Source: Patiria miniata (lineage: Eukaryota > Echinodermata > Asteroidea > Valvatida > Asterinidae). Taken from it: a stretch of 64,000 nucleotides of DNA. This document shows positions 1 through 11,345 of the stretch, piece after piece. Within the stretch, counting starts at the first letter, position 1; each line of letters opens with the position of its first letter. The position numbers were made by a program, and so were the translations under genes. The notes under the pieces were generated by a model, which was not told where the DNA came from, made no database searches, and was given only the letters and a program-made list of their open reading frames with translations. Location: contig NW_024037064.1 of NCBI RefSeq assembly GCF_015706575.1, forward strand, positions 1,487,427-1,551,426. Reading direction: 5' to 3'.

Positions 1-839
1 TTATGTTTTTTTTTAGAAACAAAGAGCAACTTTTTAACCTGATTTGTGATCCCATTTTCCGGCCCAAAAAAATCTTTCAAAATGGTTCCAGTTTTTTTTT
101 CAGACCGTACGTACCCGTGCGCCGTCCGATTGGATCTGCTTCTGGACGAAGTTCCAGTGATCCGGACTGCATGGCTTCCCTGCACTCAATATTTTGAACC
201 AGCGGAATGGACTTACCTGTTTCAGTTCATTTCTTCAACCATGTTTTATTAGCATAATACGAGATTTTAAGTTCCAGCATAATTTATATCATCGTCAAAA
301 ACTAATCACAATATTATATTAAACTGAACAGAATCGTTTTTTTCAACGTCGCCGTCAGCATTCGGTGTGAATCCTTAATCATTTTTTAATTCGTGTTTTT
401 ACATTCAGTTTTTCCCTGCAATCGTGTTTCCTTCAACTGAATTTTCAACAGGCTAGTGCTTGCGCACTAGCCTTCCTAAAAAATATTAGGAAGTTGTCCC
501 AATGTCCGTTAATGTTTTTGATTAACTTTTGCATTGAAAAAAAAACATCGCTATTTCACATGCCACTTATCAAAACCTTTCGCCGCTCGCGCTCGCGAAC
601 ATTAATCTCTCAAATAAACCCCAATATATTTTGGGCACGCATGTTCGCTGACTTCACGTTATTAGACGTCCAAGTGCTGTGAATTATTCAGTACGAACAT
701 TAACATAACAAAGGCGCAGGTTTCGTGCTACCTCATTAACTTGACCACGGATGGATGAGTAGCTCCGCGAAGTTCGCGAACTGCTCTGCTCTAAGATATT
801 CGCGAACATTCGCGAACAGTTCGCGAAGTCTATTTTGAA
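1..839. other. AT-rich sequence without a recognisable gene
   Basis: No convincing exon or mobile-element end is visible. The only structure is a cluster of TTCGCGAAC-type palindromic words between about 585 and 835, the most repetitive part being around 770-830. Short open frames here have no coding character. Confidence 0.5.
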
Positions 840-939
840 GCCTGCCCTAAATTATCTGAAGCCCCCCCCCCCTAAAAAATCACACCCCTCCCTAAAACAC
901 ACCCAGTGAGTATTGAAATCCACCAGCAACCATTATCCT

Positions 940-1110
940 GTGAATTATCTGAGCCCCGCCACAATTAAAAAACACCTAACAAAACACCAGCAACTACCCG
1001 ATATTATACTGACATGAATTATCTGAGCCCCGCCACAAATAAAAAACACCTAACAAAACACCAGCAACTACCCGATATTATACCGACATGAATTATCTGA
1101 GCCCCCCCCC
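940..1110. repeat. 74-bp tandem repeat, about 2.3 units
   Basis: A 74-bp unit beginning TGAATTATCTGAGCCCCGCC recurs at about 942, 1015 and 1089. The first two units are nearly identical and the third breaks into poly-C and poly-A. The degraded C-rich segment at 840-900 carries the same TTATCTGAAGCCCC words and may be an older unit. Confidence 0.75.
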
Positions 1111-1144
1111 CCAAAAAAAAAACATGGAGGGAATATTGTAATCC

Positions 1145-1995
1145 ACAATGCATTTACAATGAGTGGTACCTCTCATTGACTGTCCCACGGGTCAAAACCA
1201 GACGACTGATTTTGATCCACCTCTCATTGACTGTCCCACAGTGCATTCACAATGAGTGGTACCTCTCATGACTGTCCCACGGGTCAAAACCAGTCCACTG
1301 ATTTTGACCCGCCTCTCATTGACTGTCCCACAGTGCATTTACAATGAGTGGTACCTCTCATTGACTGTCCCACGGGTCAAAACCAGTGGACTGATTTTGA
1401 CCCGCCTCTCATTGACTGTCCCACAGTGCATTCACAATGAGTGGTACCTGTCATTGACTGTCCCATGGGTCAAAACCAGTCAACTGATTTTGACCCGCCT
1501 CTCATTGACTGTCCCACAGTGCATTCACAATGAGTGGTACCTCTCATGACTGTCCCACGGGTCAAAACCAGACGACTGATTTTGACCCGCCTCTCATTGA
1601 CTGTCCCACAGTGCATTCACAATGAGTGGTACCTCTCATTGACTGTCCCATGGGTCAAAACCAGTCGACTGGTTTTGACCCACCTCTCATTGACTGTCCC
1701 ACAGTGCATTCACAATGAGTGGTACCTCTCATTGACTGTCCCATGGGTCAAAACCAGACGACTGAGTTTGACCCGCCTCTCATTGACTGTCCCATAGTGC
1801 ATTCACAATGAGTGGTACCTCTCATTGACTGTCCCACGGGTCAAAACCAGTCGACTGATTTTGACCTGCCTCTCATTGACTGTCCCACAGTGCATTCACA
1901 ATGAGTGGTACCTCTCATTGACTGTCCCACGGGTCAAAACCAGACGACTGATTTTGACCCACCTCTCATATTGACTGTCTCTCAGTGCATTCACA
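1145..1995. repeat. 93-bp minisatellite, about nine units
   Basis: The unit reads CTCATTGACTGTCCCACAGT, then GCATTCACAATGAGTGGTAC, then a second CTCATTGACTGTCCCA half, then GGGTCAAAACCAG, a variable ACTGA core and TTTTGACCC. Each unit holds an inverted repeat, GGGTCAAAA facing TTTTGACCC. Units differ mainly in the core (GACGACTGA, TCGACTGA, TGGACTGA). Open frames across it only reflect a period divisible by three. Confidence 0.9.
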
Positions 1996-2007
1996 ATGAG
2001 TGGCTGG

Positions 2008-2215
2008 TATTGTCAAACAGCTGTGGCTACTGTGTGGTTGTTGATTGTTGTAGTGACCTGATAAAGTATTGTCTGCAAGTGGCTGGTATTGTCAAACAGC
2101 TGTGGCTACTGTGTGGCTGTTGATTGTTGTATTGACCTGATAAAGTATTGTCTGCAAGTGGCAGGCATTGTCAAACACCGAATCGAAAGGAGATGTAGAG
2201 GGCATACTTCAAGTA
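2008..2215. repeat. 79-bp satellite array (copy 1) and its tail
   Basis: About two units of a 79-bp satellite (GACCTGATAAAGTATTGTCT, GCAAGTGGCAGGCATTGTCA, AACAGCTGTGGCTACTGTGT, GGCTGTTGATTGTTGTATT). It ends in a 45-bp tail with GAAAGGAGATGTAGAGGG and ACTTCAAGTAGGACACA. The same tail closes the array at 22196-22240, so the tail belongs to the parent repeat. Other arrays lie near 10.4, 11.4, 21.7, 39.0 and 50.2 kb. Confidence 0.9.
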
Positions 2216-4377
2216 GGACACACGGCAGTTCCACATGCATAGCGCGCACACACACAAAGGTTCTGTATGCGTTAGTTCTGTATTTGTGAACTCCAATGAT
2301 GCCGGTGACGTCACACAACATGGCGCCGTCCACATACTAAAAAAACATCGATGTTTCGTCCCAAATAATGTCAAAATTATACACTTTAGAAATACGTTTT
2401 ATTATCATAAATGACAGGCAATGACGGGATATGATGTTTTCTTTAGGAAATAAATGAGAAAGGGGTATAATTTATATGCCAAGGTGTGTTTTAGGGGAAT
2501 ATTCGCCAACATTTTTGCAATGCGGGATGAATTTATTCGCGTATCGAAGACTTTTAAAAGCCCTTCAAGAAAAGCGAAACGCAGTTTTTCAGAAGAAATC
2601 TTTATGTTGATACGATTATTCAGTTATGAAAAAAGCCAAATCATACTTTTTCTTGGTCGGGTCGACATTTTAAAATAAAATATAGACGTTGAAAGTCAGA
2701 CTACAATTCCAAAGCTTCGCTGAGAATTCGGGCTGCTGCATCGCTGGTTCATGATCTAGTATCCCACTAATACATGCAAACTGGCGCGCGGGTACCAACT
2801 GGCCTAGTGCCGCGTGTGTTGTGTACACAAAAGCGCCGTACAACGTGTACACATGTACATATGTGTACGTAAAACCTTCGCATTTTACAGACAATCGCAA
2901 GACATTGAATACAATTTAAAAATACATAAAATGCAAAACAGATTACATAGAAATAAAGAACCATCTGTCTTTAGATGAAAACACTCACTTTGGACAAAAT
3001 AAACACACAATCCGAAATTCACAAATGTTTAGTGTTGTACAGTGAGTGAGTGTTGTACAGCATATTAAAGCAGCACAATCCAAAACCAAGCATGAATTTG
3101 CCATCAGTATGAGACACTCTATCCTCTTAATATTCTGGGGGAAGTTGCTGACAATTAATTGGATCTATAGCTTAAACAAAACAATAACAAATAGGTTTTT
3201 GTTTGGCAATAAACGCATTCTTTATTTCACAACCAATCCATATCATTTTAAAAAAAAGAAGTTTCATTTACAGAAGTGAAACTTCACAACAGCCATATTT
3301 TACAAGTAAATAAATTGCACATGTAATGCAGGCATGGACTCAACCAGTGAAATCAGGTTTGGCAAGTGATAAAACTATGAAAAGTCTGAAAAATTAAATA
3401 GGGTAGTTGCAGTTGATTCAAGAAAGTGATTCAAAAATTCAACTTTATGAAAGGGTAAATGGATTTAAGCATACCCTCACACCTGAAGACAGTAAAGGCT
3501 TTTTTTAATATTTATTTATTATTAATATTTTGTTGGAGAATGGAGCTTGCAGTTCAACTGCACTATGTCATAAGTGGTGGTGATGGCAATTTCAGGTTTC
3601 AAATTTTCGCTTCATTAAAATTTCACATACGTACGTGTACACGTACCTGGATGACTTGCACCAGATTTACAAAGCACATCACTTCACAATTTGATGCAAA
3701 CACAGTCCACTGTGAAGTTCTTTTCCAGTGTGAATGCATCATACATCGTCAATTTTGTTAAATATTTTAAAAAAGTTTTCACAAGTACAATTGACGACTC
3801 TTTGTTGACTTTTCAACGACTATTTACTGTTCTTTGAATAAATACATAACATGAAAATACATGTACATGTACATGTAGTCACCTTTTGTCCTTTGAATAC
3901 ACTACGACGTGTCACACTTACAGCATATTTTGTGAAATGAATCACAGGATGCGTCATCCTAGGGATACAACGATGCATCGTTGGTTACAATAAGTGTCGT
4001 GAAATCAGGTACAGATTGTCACCGTCACTACGAACAACACTCTCGCATCCGTGTGTGCACTGTACGCGCGCGTGTTTACAGATCCGGGATATTTTGGGTT
4101 TTACGAACTGACATCCGCCACAGTGCGGCACTTTTAGAGCGCACCCCGTACATTTTTGTTTTCACGAACTGACACCCAAGCATGATGCGGCAATACATCT
4201 ATCCGTGTACTTGTGCGATTATACATGTACAAATTTTTCATTAAAAAGCGATTTAATTGGTAAAATTAAGATCAGTGTCAGTTCGTGAAACCGAAAATGC
4301 ATGGGTGCGCTCTAAAAGTGTCGCACTGTGGGGGATGTCAGTTATCTCCTAAATTCCCAAACTATCTCAATTCTCTC

Positions 4378-4379
<2 letters not shown>

Positions 4380-4414
<35 letters not shown>
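4380..4414. repeat. Poly-C homopolymer of about 35 nt
   Basis: An uninterrupted run of C, flanked by CTCTCA and GGCAGTAAG. The block alpha duplicate has the same tract at 45379-45410, slightly shorter, so it predates the duplication. Exact length is unreliable in assembled sequence. Confidence 0.9.
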
Positions 4415-4416
<2 letters not shown>

Positions 4417-5204
4417 CAGTAAGATTTTCATTTTTATATGAAATGTTTACGTCAACTATGTTATTCAAGCATCTGTGACAGGGAGGCAGCGAACAGACTA
4501 CACCTACCACTCCCAATTCAGATCACACTAAAAATACATGTACATGTACTCCACACCATGGACTATTTAGAAAGGTTCAGAGTGGGGGTTGGGCTGTTTG
4601 AATGAACATGGCCATGTCATGGCATGGTCAGGAACTGATACGGAGTTCAATCGCAATGGGTGGGTAGTACAGATCAGATGCGGAGGAATCCAAAGCTCGT
4701 CCATTATACGCGGCCATGCATGTCGTTGCCATCTTCAATCCAGAAATAGGAAGAAACTCTTCAAAACCTGAAAGCACAACAAGAATATAACAAATGGAAC
4801 AAAGTTAATGGGATACTTTGAGATGCATGGTGGCAGCAAATACACCAGTCCTTTTCTGGTGTTGACGTCAATTTGAACATGTGCACATTAGTTTAAATGT
4901 GACGTAAAAAAAATGAAAAGGACAGGTAAAAGGAAGCGTCTCAAAAGTCTCTGTTGAAAATTATTGCCAGGTTATTTTCAAGATTTTTGTCTGTGCCTTA
5001 TCTTAAACAACTTTGCTGGGATTTTTCTTGCATTGAATATGAGTGTTAAAAACTATAGAAGATAAGAAAGTTTCATATTTTATCTTTTTCTATAGGCACA
5101 GACATACATGTAAACATGTACTTGTACATGTACATGATGTATGTACATGCATGTACATACATGCCATGATCAATTTCTAAGTAAAATAATATCAAGATGC
5201 TCAC

Positions 5205-5349
5205 CGATGAAAGTTGTCAAATTTTCTGAAGGTATCCTTCGTCAGGGCAGGGTACGTCATCTGCTTGTCATGGTGGAATGCCGTACACTCCGCATAAGAA
5301 GAAATGTAGGCCAACCTCCTCCACAGCGTCCGAGAGACAACCAATAGGT
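5205..5349 (-). CDS. Possible exon of an unidentified minus-strand gene
   Basis: On the minus strand an acceptor (TTTAATTTGCCATCTAG) is followed by a 48-codon open stretch containing RTLWRRLAYISSYAECTAF and PALTKDTFRKFDNFH, ending at a good donor (CATCG/GTGAGC). The residue mix looks coding. I do not recognise the family. The phase does not join cleanly to the exon at 5753-5906, so the model is uncertain. The segment lies in the 577 bp absent from the second copy of block alpha, so that copy cannot encode it. Confidence 0.3.
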
Positions 5350-5752
5350 CTAGATGGCAAATTAAAGTACACATTCAAGTTCTTGTACAGTTACGTGACT
5401 TTTGTGTTTTTACACAACAAGAACAAGAGCATGCATTACATGGGTTTGGAGTAAACTCGGTACCCAACAACCACAAGACTGTTACCGACTTGGTCCCTAA
5501 CTGACGGGGTCTGACCGTCTGAGACAGCATGACCAACTCAGTTCCAGGTCAACTTGGTCCCTGGTACAAATGTATAAAGTCGGTCCAATGTTAACTATTA
5601 AAGTCTGAAGTCATTTTAGTCCCAGGTCAAATTTGAAATTAATGGAAAAAATACTCTACAATTATATGACTGAGGGCGAAAAAGAAAAGCCTAATGACGG
5701 CCCTGGCAATGTAACCTACATGTAGGGCCTACATGTCAAATCCTTTGTTTAC

Positions 5753-5906
5753 GCATTTAGAACATACAGTACACAGTTTCCTTGAGAAGTTTTCAAGAAC
5801 ATTAATTAAATGAGCAATGTCAGGCTCCTGCCTGCAAAGAATGACCTCCATTCCTCCATCATCATGTTCCTGCATGATGCATGCCAGCAAATCCTGACCA
5901 CGCTGA
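5753..5906 (-). CDS. Possible exon of an unidentified minus-strand gene
   Basis: A minus-strand acceptor (CATGTATAG) is followed by an open frame reading QRGQDLLACIMQEHDDGG and then VILCRQEPDIAHLINVLEN, with candidate donors at TGC/GTAAAC or ACT/GTATGT. The same peptide is encoded in the duplicate at 46167-46320. The duplicates are too similar overall for this to prove selection. It could join a short ATG exon at 6278-6320 through a 25-nt exon at 6184-6208 with compatible phases. I recognise no family. Confidence 0.3.
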
Positions 5907-6277
5907 CTATACATGAAATGTCAAAATCATATTGAAATTGGAGGATTCAGGACTGTTAGGATTAAGGAATGCATTGTGATTATTTATTATGAATACGATT
6001 TTCTGGGAAACTGCAACTAGCAAGGCACACTGGGCAGAAATATTTCTTAGATGAAAGTCTTCTACATACACGAGTCATTGCGTCGTCCAAAAGTGCGTGC
6101 TGTGGGATAGCTCAAGGCGCCTACACTACGACTGTTTCATGTACGACATTACTGTAATGACTTCCTGTCATGGCGCGGCGTACGTACACAAAATCCTTGT
6201 GTCGCAGGCTAAAAACAAGGAGAAACTACAAAAAATACATCTTCTGAGCAGAGTAAATACATAATCTGTAGGCTTAC

Positions 6278-6320
6278 CTTTGAGATTTCCGTCTGAATCT
6301 CCGAAATTATGCCAAAACAT
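6278..6320 (-). CDS. Possible first coding exon of the same minus-strand gene
   Basis: ATG followed by 14 codons (MFWHNFGDSDGNLK) and a consensus donor (CTCAAAG/GTAAGC). The duplicate near 46.7 kb keeps the ATG and donor, with one amino-acid change (N5D), one silent change and a 10-bp deletion upstream of the ATG. The peptide is very short, so this rests only on the splice site and start codon. Confidence 0.25.
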
Positions 6321-7149
6321 GGCCTCGAAGGTCCCCACTCGTCACGCCATGACACTGCATGTACACTTCGTACGTCGCGACTTGACGAATTCCTGTTTTA
6401 TTCACCCTCAGTATTGGCTAAAATCTCACGAAAGCATGTCGACCCAAACCTTTCATCCATATCAATGTGAACCTAGATAACCCATTTATTGATAGATTGA
6501 CCAAGTATGCGTCACAAAACTGCATTTTACTTTAAAAATGATGTTTTCTCGAAGTGGAAATGACGGCACGAAAACGCTTAATCGTACCAGGTCACAAGTC
6601 ACACGCTGCATAAAAAACACACATTATCAGAATTTGTGCACGCTATATGGCAACTGTCGACCGTACATAGCTTCATTGATGTTTTGTAGAGCCTTATTTG
6701 GTAATCTGTTGCATATTCATTTTAATAAACCAATCAATCTTTATATTTGTCGCGGGGTATTTAAATCCACCAACGAAACAAAGGGATCGCTGCGCGTAAT
6801 GTTTATTTACATCGCGCTAGATTGTCACGTGGTATTACCACTAACTCCATCTCGCCAACAGAGGGCGTACTTTTTTATGCGTGAAACTGCCGTGTTCTTG
6901 ATGCATCCTGTTCATATGCATTGCAACCGTTAACTGACTTAAATTGTGTTCCAGATGAATTTTGTTCGTTCCGTTCTTCTTTTAACTCAAACATATTCTG
7001 AATCCACACCGCCCCCCATTAATGGATCTTTTTCTCACTCTTCAACAGTGAACAACTTTATTTACCGTGTGGAACGTCATCCCACCTCATGAATGGACTC
7101 CACCGTGACTACGCTTCTTGAGAGGTTGATATTAGCAGTGTTTTCAGCA

Positions 7150-7740
7150 GACTCTAAGGCCTGGATCTCGATTGGATTGAGCGCTTGAACACTTGAACAC
7201 TTGACCCGAGTTGACGACCCCAAGGCCTTGACCCAATGGTGCGGACCCACGGAATTGGCCTGAGTCTTTGGCCCACGGCCATGCTCCGAGTATGTGGCGG
7301 TTGACGGTTGTCGTCACACGGACTGGCCCGAGTCATCGACCATGCCTTGACCCGAGGTGCCAAGCTACGGACTTGACCAGAGCCGTCAACTCGCGACCTT
7401 GTGCAACTTGAACACTTGAACACTTGACCCGAGTTGATGTCCCCAAGGCCTTGACCCAATGGTGCGGACCCACGGAATTGGCCTGAGTCTTTAGCCAACG
7501 GCCATGCTCCGAGTAAGTGGCGGCCCACGGAACGGGCCCGAGTCGTCCATCGGCTCACGGCCTTTCTCCGGGGTGTCGTCCCACGGACTTGCTCGAGTCG
7601 TCGGCCCACGGCCTTGCGCTGGGGTGTCGTCCTACGGACTGGCCCGAGTCATCGACCATGCCTTTACCCGAGGTGCCGAGCTACGGACTTGACCAGAGCC
7701 GTCAACCCGCGGCCTTGTGACCACTACCGTGAATGCTCTT
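7150..7740. repeat. GC-rich degenerate tandem segment
   Basis: Two units of roughly 240 bp, sharing words such as ACTTGACCCGAGTTGA, GGACCCACGGAATTGGCC and GGACTTGACCAGAGCCGTCA. GC content is much higher than the surroundings. Copy B (36830-37080) carries one unit, and copy C (about 47428-47530) only its last 100 bp. Long open frames on both strands come from the base composition and have no protein-like features. Confidence 0.7.
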
Positions 7741-8039
7741 TGGAATTCTTGTGGTGAGTTTTATTTTAGAAACAAAAAGAGACCTGTATATGAAGAAATG
7801 TGATTCCTCGGGTGGTATTTTAACACCCCCCCATGCAAAATATACAGTGCTTGATTTCCTATCAAAATATGTATTCAAAGTTTGCATTAAACTCGTTCTC
7901 AAATGCTATACTTTTCATTTCGAAAATTTCAGTAAAAACTGATTGTGTATGTCTTTGAAATGTTAGTATGAAATGGTGTACATAATAGATTTTGATTATT
8001 TTAACGATGGCTTTTTGTAATTTGTCCGGCAGTAACCGC

Positions 8040-8810
8040 GCGGCCATTGCTACCCTATTGTATCTTGTTCGATCCTGGCAAATGTTAGCCAGGTTTTAGG
8101 CCCTTCAGTTTTCTCTGGTGCAAGGGGAATACCCAGCTTATTACTCAGTGTTTGAAATCCGACCAAATCATGCACACCCTGTTGATGAGATGTTGAAATG
8201 ATTAGAAAATCATCCAGAATATGGACTATTCCAGAATAAATGGTTAACACTTTATATCTAGTTTAGATGGCACACATCCTGGGCCCACTTTCTTCAAAAT
8301 TTGTATTGCGTCCTCCGTTGACGCATACTTGACTGTTGTGTTGCAATCTGGTATTCCATCGTTTACGGAACCATGTTTAGGATGAGACAAATGATGAATT
8401 ATTCAAAATGAACCAGGCTGTCTTTTAGGAACTAAACCAATCGAGCTAACGCAAAAATTATCAAGTGGCAAGTCTTGGAACGGCCCTGCGAGCCTACCTT
8501 GTCTAAGTTCTAACCCTAGTTTTTCAGAAACCACTTTTGGATTTTGAGGAGCAGATTTTAAATTTGTTGATGTCCTAAATTTTTGATTGCCTGTAAAACC
8601 TAAAAACCAATTGTAAAACCGTGAATTGAGAATTTGTACTTATTGCCATCATAGCCTTGTAACATGGTTTGAAGCACATCTTTATTTACTGGTGTTATTG
8701 GTTTGTCCTGGGATAAATGAGGTCTGTCCCCTTCCTGTTCTGCTTTTAGGCTGTGTATAGGCCTCCTCTTAACAGGAACAATCAAGTCACAGAACAAATT
8801 TAAATGGGCG
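8040..8810 (-). pseudogene. DIRS/Ngaro-type reverse transcriptase remnant
   Basis: Reading the minus strand from 8797: PVNKDVLQTMLQGYDG and FTIGF, then (frame changes) GLELRQGRLAGPF and SIGLVPKRQPGSF, then IHHLSHPKHGSVNDGIPD, then VHILDDFLIISTSHQQG and LGIPLAPEKTEGP. This is the order of RT motifs in DIRS-like retroelements, including the LDDFL box and the LAPEKTEGP signature. The RT part between KLDIK and HILDD is missing, and there are several stops and frameshifts, so it is dead. Copy C at 47840-48605 shares the same internal deletion. Confidence 0.75.
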
Positions 8811-8814
8811 ATCT

Positions 8815-9345
8815 GACTCTGTTATTATGTTTATCCACAAATGAGTTCTGGTAGCAGGGCTTTGCTTTGTGGGGTTAATTCAATGCTTTCTTTCCCCTTT
8901 AGAGCCCTGGCACGAATACAGCTCAATAATTCAAATTTTTCCTTTCGTTATTTGAATCCTTTCAGCAAAGTGAGGACCACTGACTGATGAGGGAATTGCT
9001 CTACTGAGATGAGGATGAGCCTGCCTCAAGACATTGTCAGGGCTCCGACATCCTCATCAAACAGAAACCCGAGGAACCGGAAGCAGGGAGGAGGACCGAC
9101 AGATGAATGGATGACCTGCTTGCTGGGCTACCCATTACTGATTCTTGAGGTTAGTTTTTAGTTACATGTACCTAAAGAATAAGCAGAAACAAGTAATCAA
9201 AAAGGAGTGATCTGCCACTCTTCTATGTTCTCCCACAAATAAAGAGTGCTGGTAGTGGGGCACTGCTTTGTGGGGTTAATTCGAACATTTCTTCCCCCCC
9301 CACCTCTTGCTCTACCTTTCAGATATTTCTTAATAATGATAACCC
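8815..9345 (-). pseudogene. DIRS ORF fragment, internally duplicated
   Basis: The minus strand at 8815-8980 reads ELLSCIRARALKGKESIEL then TPQSKALLPELICG, consistent with the region just upstream of DIRS RT. A diverged second version lies at 9190-9345, where the same CTTTGTGGGGTTAATTC words are visible but the frame is broken. The sequence between them (9010-9130) holds GAGGACCACTGACTGATGAG-type repeat sequence conserved in copies B and C. Assignment to DIRS rests on its position next to the RT remnant. Confidence 0.45.
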
Positions 9346-10439
9346 AGTCAAAACCTAGAAAACTCAGAGTCATTGTGAAGATGTACCCTGGAGGAATGCT
9401 ATCAGTCAAAACCTAGAAAACTCAGAGTCGTTGTGAAGAATTATTTGATATTTTATAATGAGGATTTAAACGTACATACAGACTGGACATTTGTCACAAA
9501 ATGTCTCTCCCTGTTTATACATTACCCTAATCACATCATAAATTTGAAGCCATTTTGAAAACTGATATTCTCGTTTGACAACAATGTAAAATGGCTTAAT
9601 AATGTAACTGGAAGTGCCTATTAGAAACTGATTTTGTCCTAAGCACCTTTTTCCTAGCAGTGAAAAAAAAGAGATAAAATACTAGCTCATCTTTTACCTT
9701 TATATGCAACATCCATAAACTTATGTGATTGGCCCATTAGAACCCTCCGATGCAAACATGCATACTCAGCCATGCTGTTACTCGGGTCAAAATCAGTCAG
9801 GTGACCGTTTTTGACCCGATGGAATTCTATGCATAGAACTACATTATTGGCCCGTTTTGACTGCTTAAGTAACTGGCCATGAGAATGACTTGACCAACTG
9901 TGACCCATAGAACAGTTGTTGATAATGAATATTTGCTGACTGTTATTGACTCGTTAAAGTACTGTCATAGTCAGTTAGTTGCTGGTATTAACTGTTTGAA
10001 ACATGATCCCTGTCAAAACAGCTGTGGGTGCTAAATTGCTGTTGACTGTTTTTGACTTGACAGTCCTTCTGATTTGAAAATCACAGGCGTGTGGAAAAAG
10101 GCACACCTGGACTTTTCGAGGTGTGTATTTTTTCTAGGTGTGTGATTTTCTAGGTGTGTGATCTGTGGTCCAGGGAAATTCAGGCATGCAATTGTTCACA
10201 CTTCGCGGAAAGCTTTTAGGTGTGCGATGGTGTGGGGGTGTGATCGCACGCCTCAAATCAGAAGGACTGACTTGACAAAGTGCTGTCCACAGTTGGTGTT
10301 TGGTATTGACTGAAACATGATCCCTGTCAAAAAATCCCCCCCCCTCGAAAACCCCCCCCCCCCCCCCAGCTATTACCCTGTTTTCAAATGCCAAGCAATT
10401 GGAAGCAGAACTTTTTGGGTGGGTGCCTATTGGTATTGT

Positions 10440-10644
10440 CAGCAATTGGTAAGTGGCTGGCATTGTCAAACAGCTGTGGCTACTGTGTGGCTGTTGATTG
10501 TTGTATTGACCAGATAAAGTATTGTCTGCAAGTGGCTACTGTGTGGCTGTTGATTGTTGTATTGACCTGATTAAGTATTGTCTGCAAGTGGCAGGCATTG
10601 TGAAACAGCTGTGGCTACTGTGTGGCTGTTGATTGTTGTATTGA
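10440..10644. repeat. 79-bp satellite array, left part in copy A
   Basis: About 2.3 units of the 79-bp satellite, one shortened. The array is interrupted at 10645 by a hAT-like element, resumes at 11346, is interrupted again at 11646 by the RAG transposon, and resumes at 21658. Confidence 0.9.
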
Positions 10645-11345
10645 CAGAGTTGCTGACTCGAGTCATGTGACTTGGACTCGAGTCGGACTCGAGTCGCTAT
10701 TTTTGTGACTTGTGACTTGACTTGTACATACCAGCTTTGACTTGTGACTTGACTTGGACTTGCGAACAATGACTTGTGACTTGACTTGGGATTGCAAAAA
10801 ATGACTTGTTACCAACCCATTGCCTTTGTCAATTGCATGTAAAATACCGGATAGCCTAACCCATTGGTAGGCGTTTAGTATACATGAAAATTGAACAATA
10901 AAGTGTTAGTATACTTCATGTAATCGAGTGAGTGAAGTCTTTTTTTCATGTCATCCCAACATTTATTTCTACAATGTAAAGTAATTTATTAAAGTATACA
11001 AAGGGCTAATAACCGACAGATATGTGATAAACTACAAGAATAGTAATGGCAACACATTGAAAAAGGGGAATTAAGGAGGCATGTTCAAAATAACTCGTAA
11101 GTTGACGCCAGGTTCTTATTACAGCTGGACAAAATAATGAGCAACTTGACGTGTTCTTGGACAAAGATACTTGTGACTTGACTTGTGTTTAGACCAAATG
11201 ACTTGTGACTTGACTTGTGACTGGACCTAATGACTTATGACTTGACTTGTTACTGGACCTAATGACTTGTGACTTGACTTGGACTTGCAAACAATGACTT
11301 GTGACTTGACTTGGACTTGCAAAAAATGACTTGCTGCCGCCTCTG
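10645..11345. mobile_element. Non-autonomous hAT-like element with 8-bp TSD
   Basis: Ends are CAGAGTTGCTG at the left and GCCGCCTCTG at the right, sharing the CAGAG inverted terminus. The element is flanked by a perfect 8-bp duplication TGTATTGA (10637-10644 and 11346-11353), the TSD length of the hAT superfamily. Both subterminal regions are filled with GACTTGTGACTTGACTTGG-like repeats. The middle (10800-11150) is unique AT-rich sequence with no transposase. Confidence 0.8.

Larger units (their letters stand above)
2216..6895. repeat. Segmental duplication, block alpha copy 1
   Basis: This block recurs nearly base for base at 43262-47296. It starts at CGGCAGTTCCACATGCATAG. Differences are point changes, short indels, and a segment of about 577 bp present here (about 4999-5572) and missing from the second copy. 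It contains ACATGTAC-rich microsatellite tracts, a run of about 35 C at 4380-4414 and a possible small minus-strand gene. No transposon termini are visible at its edges. Confidence 0.85.
6896..10644. repeat. Composite repeat block beta, copy A
   Basis: From TTCTTGATGCATCCTGTTCA onward this block is shared by three places: here, 36549-39375 (B) and 47297-50655 (C). It contains in order a GC-rich tandem segment (7150-7740), minus-strand DIRS-type reverse-transcriptase remnants (8040-8810), a diverged internal duplication (8815-9010 against 9190-9340), a GGGTCAAAA/TTTTGACCC inverted repeat near 9780-9825, an AGGTGTGTGAT-rich stretch (10085-10270) and the start of a 79-bp array. Copy B lacks about 740 bp of the RT region. 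Copy C lacks most of the GC-rich part. Confidence 0.85.

Noticed and set aside
1145..1995. Regular repeats and spacers considered as a CRISPR array
   Set aside because: Eukaryotic context; the spacer cores are near-identical variants of one sequence, so it is a minisatellite.
3459..3761. 100-codon + strand frame, also at 44433-44768
   Set aside because: Looks like chance translation; no splice or start context, and shared only because of the duplication.
6538..6933. 131-codon + strand frame conserved in both alpha copies
   Set aside because: The copies are nearly identical throughout, so conservation is not informative; composition is not coding-like and no splice context or family fits.
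7154..7609. 151-codon minus-strand frame
   Set aside because: It arises from GC-rich tandem repeats, open in several frames on both strands, with repeated peptide units and no domain.
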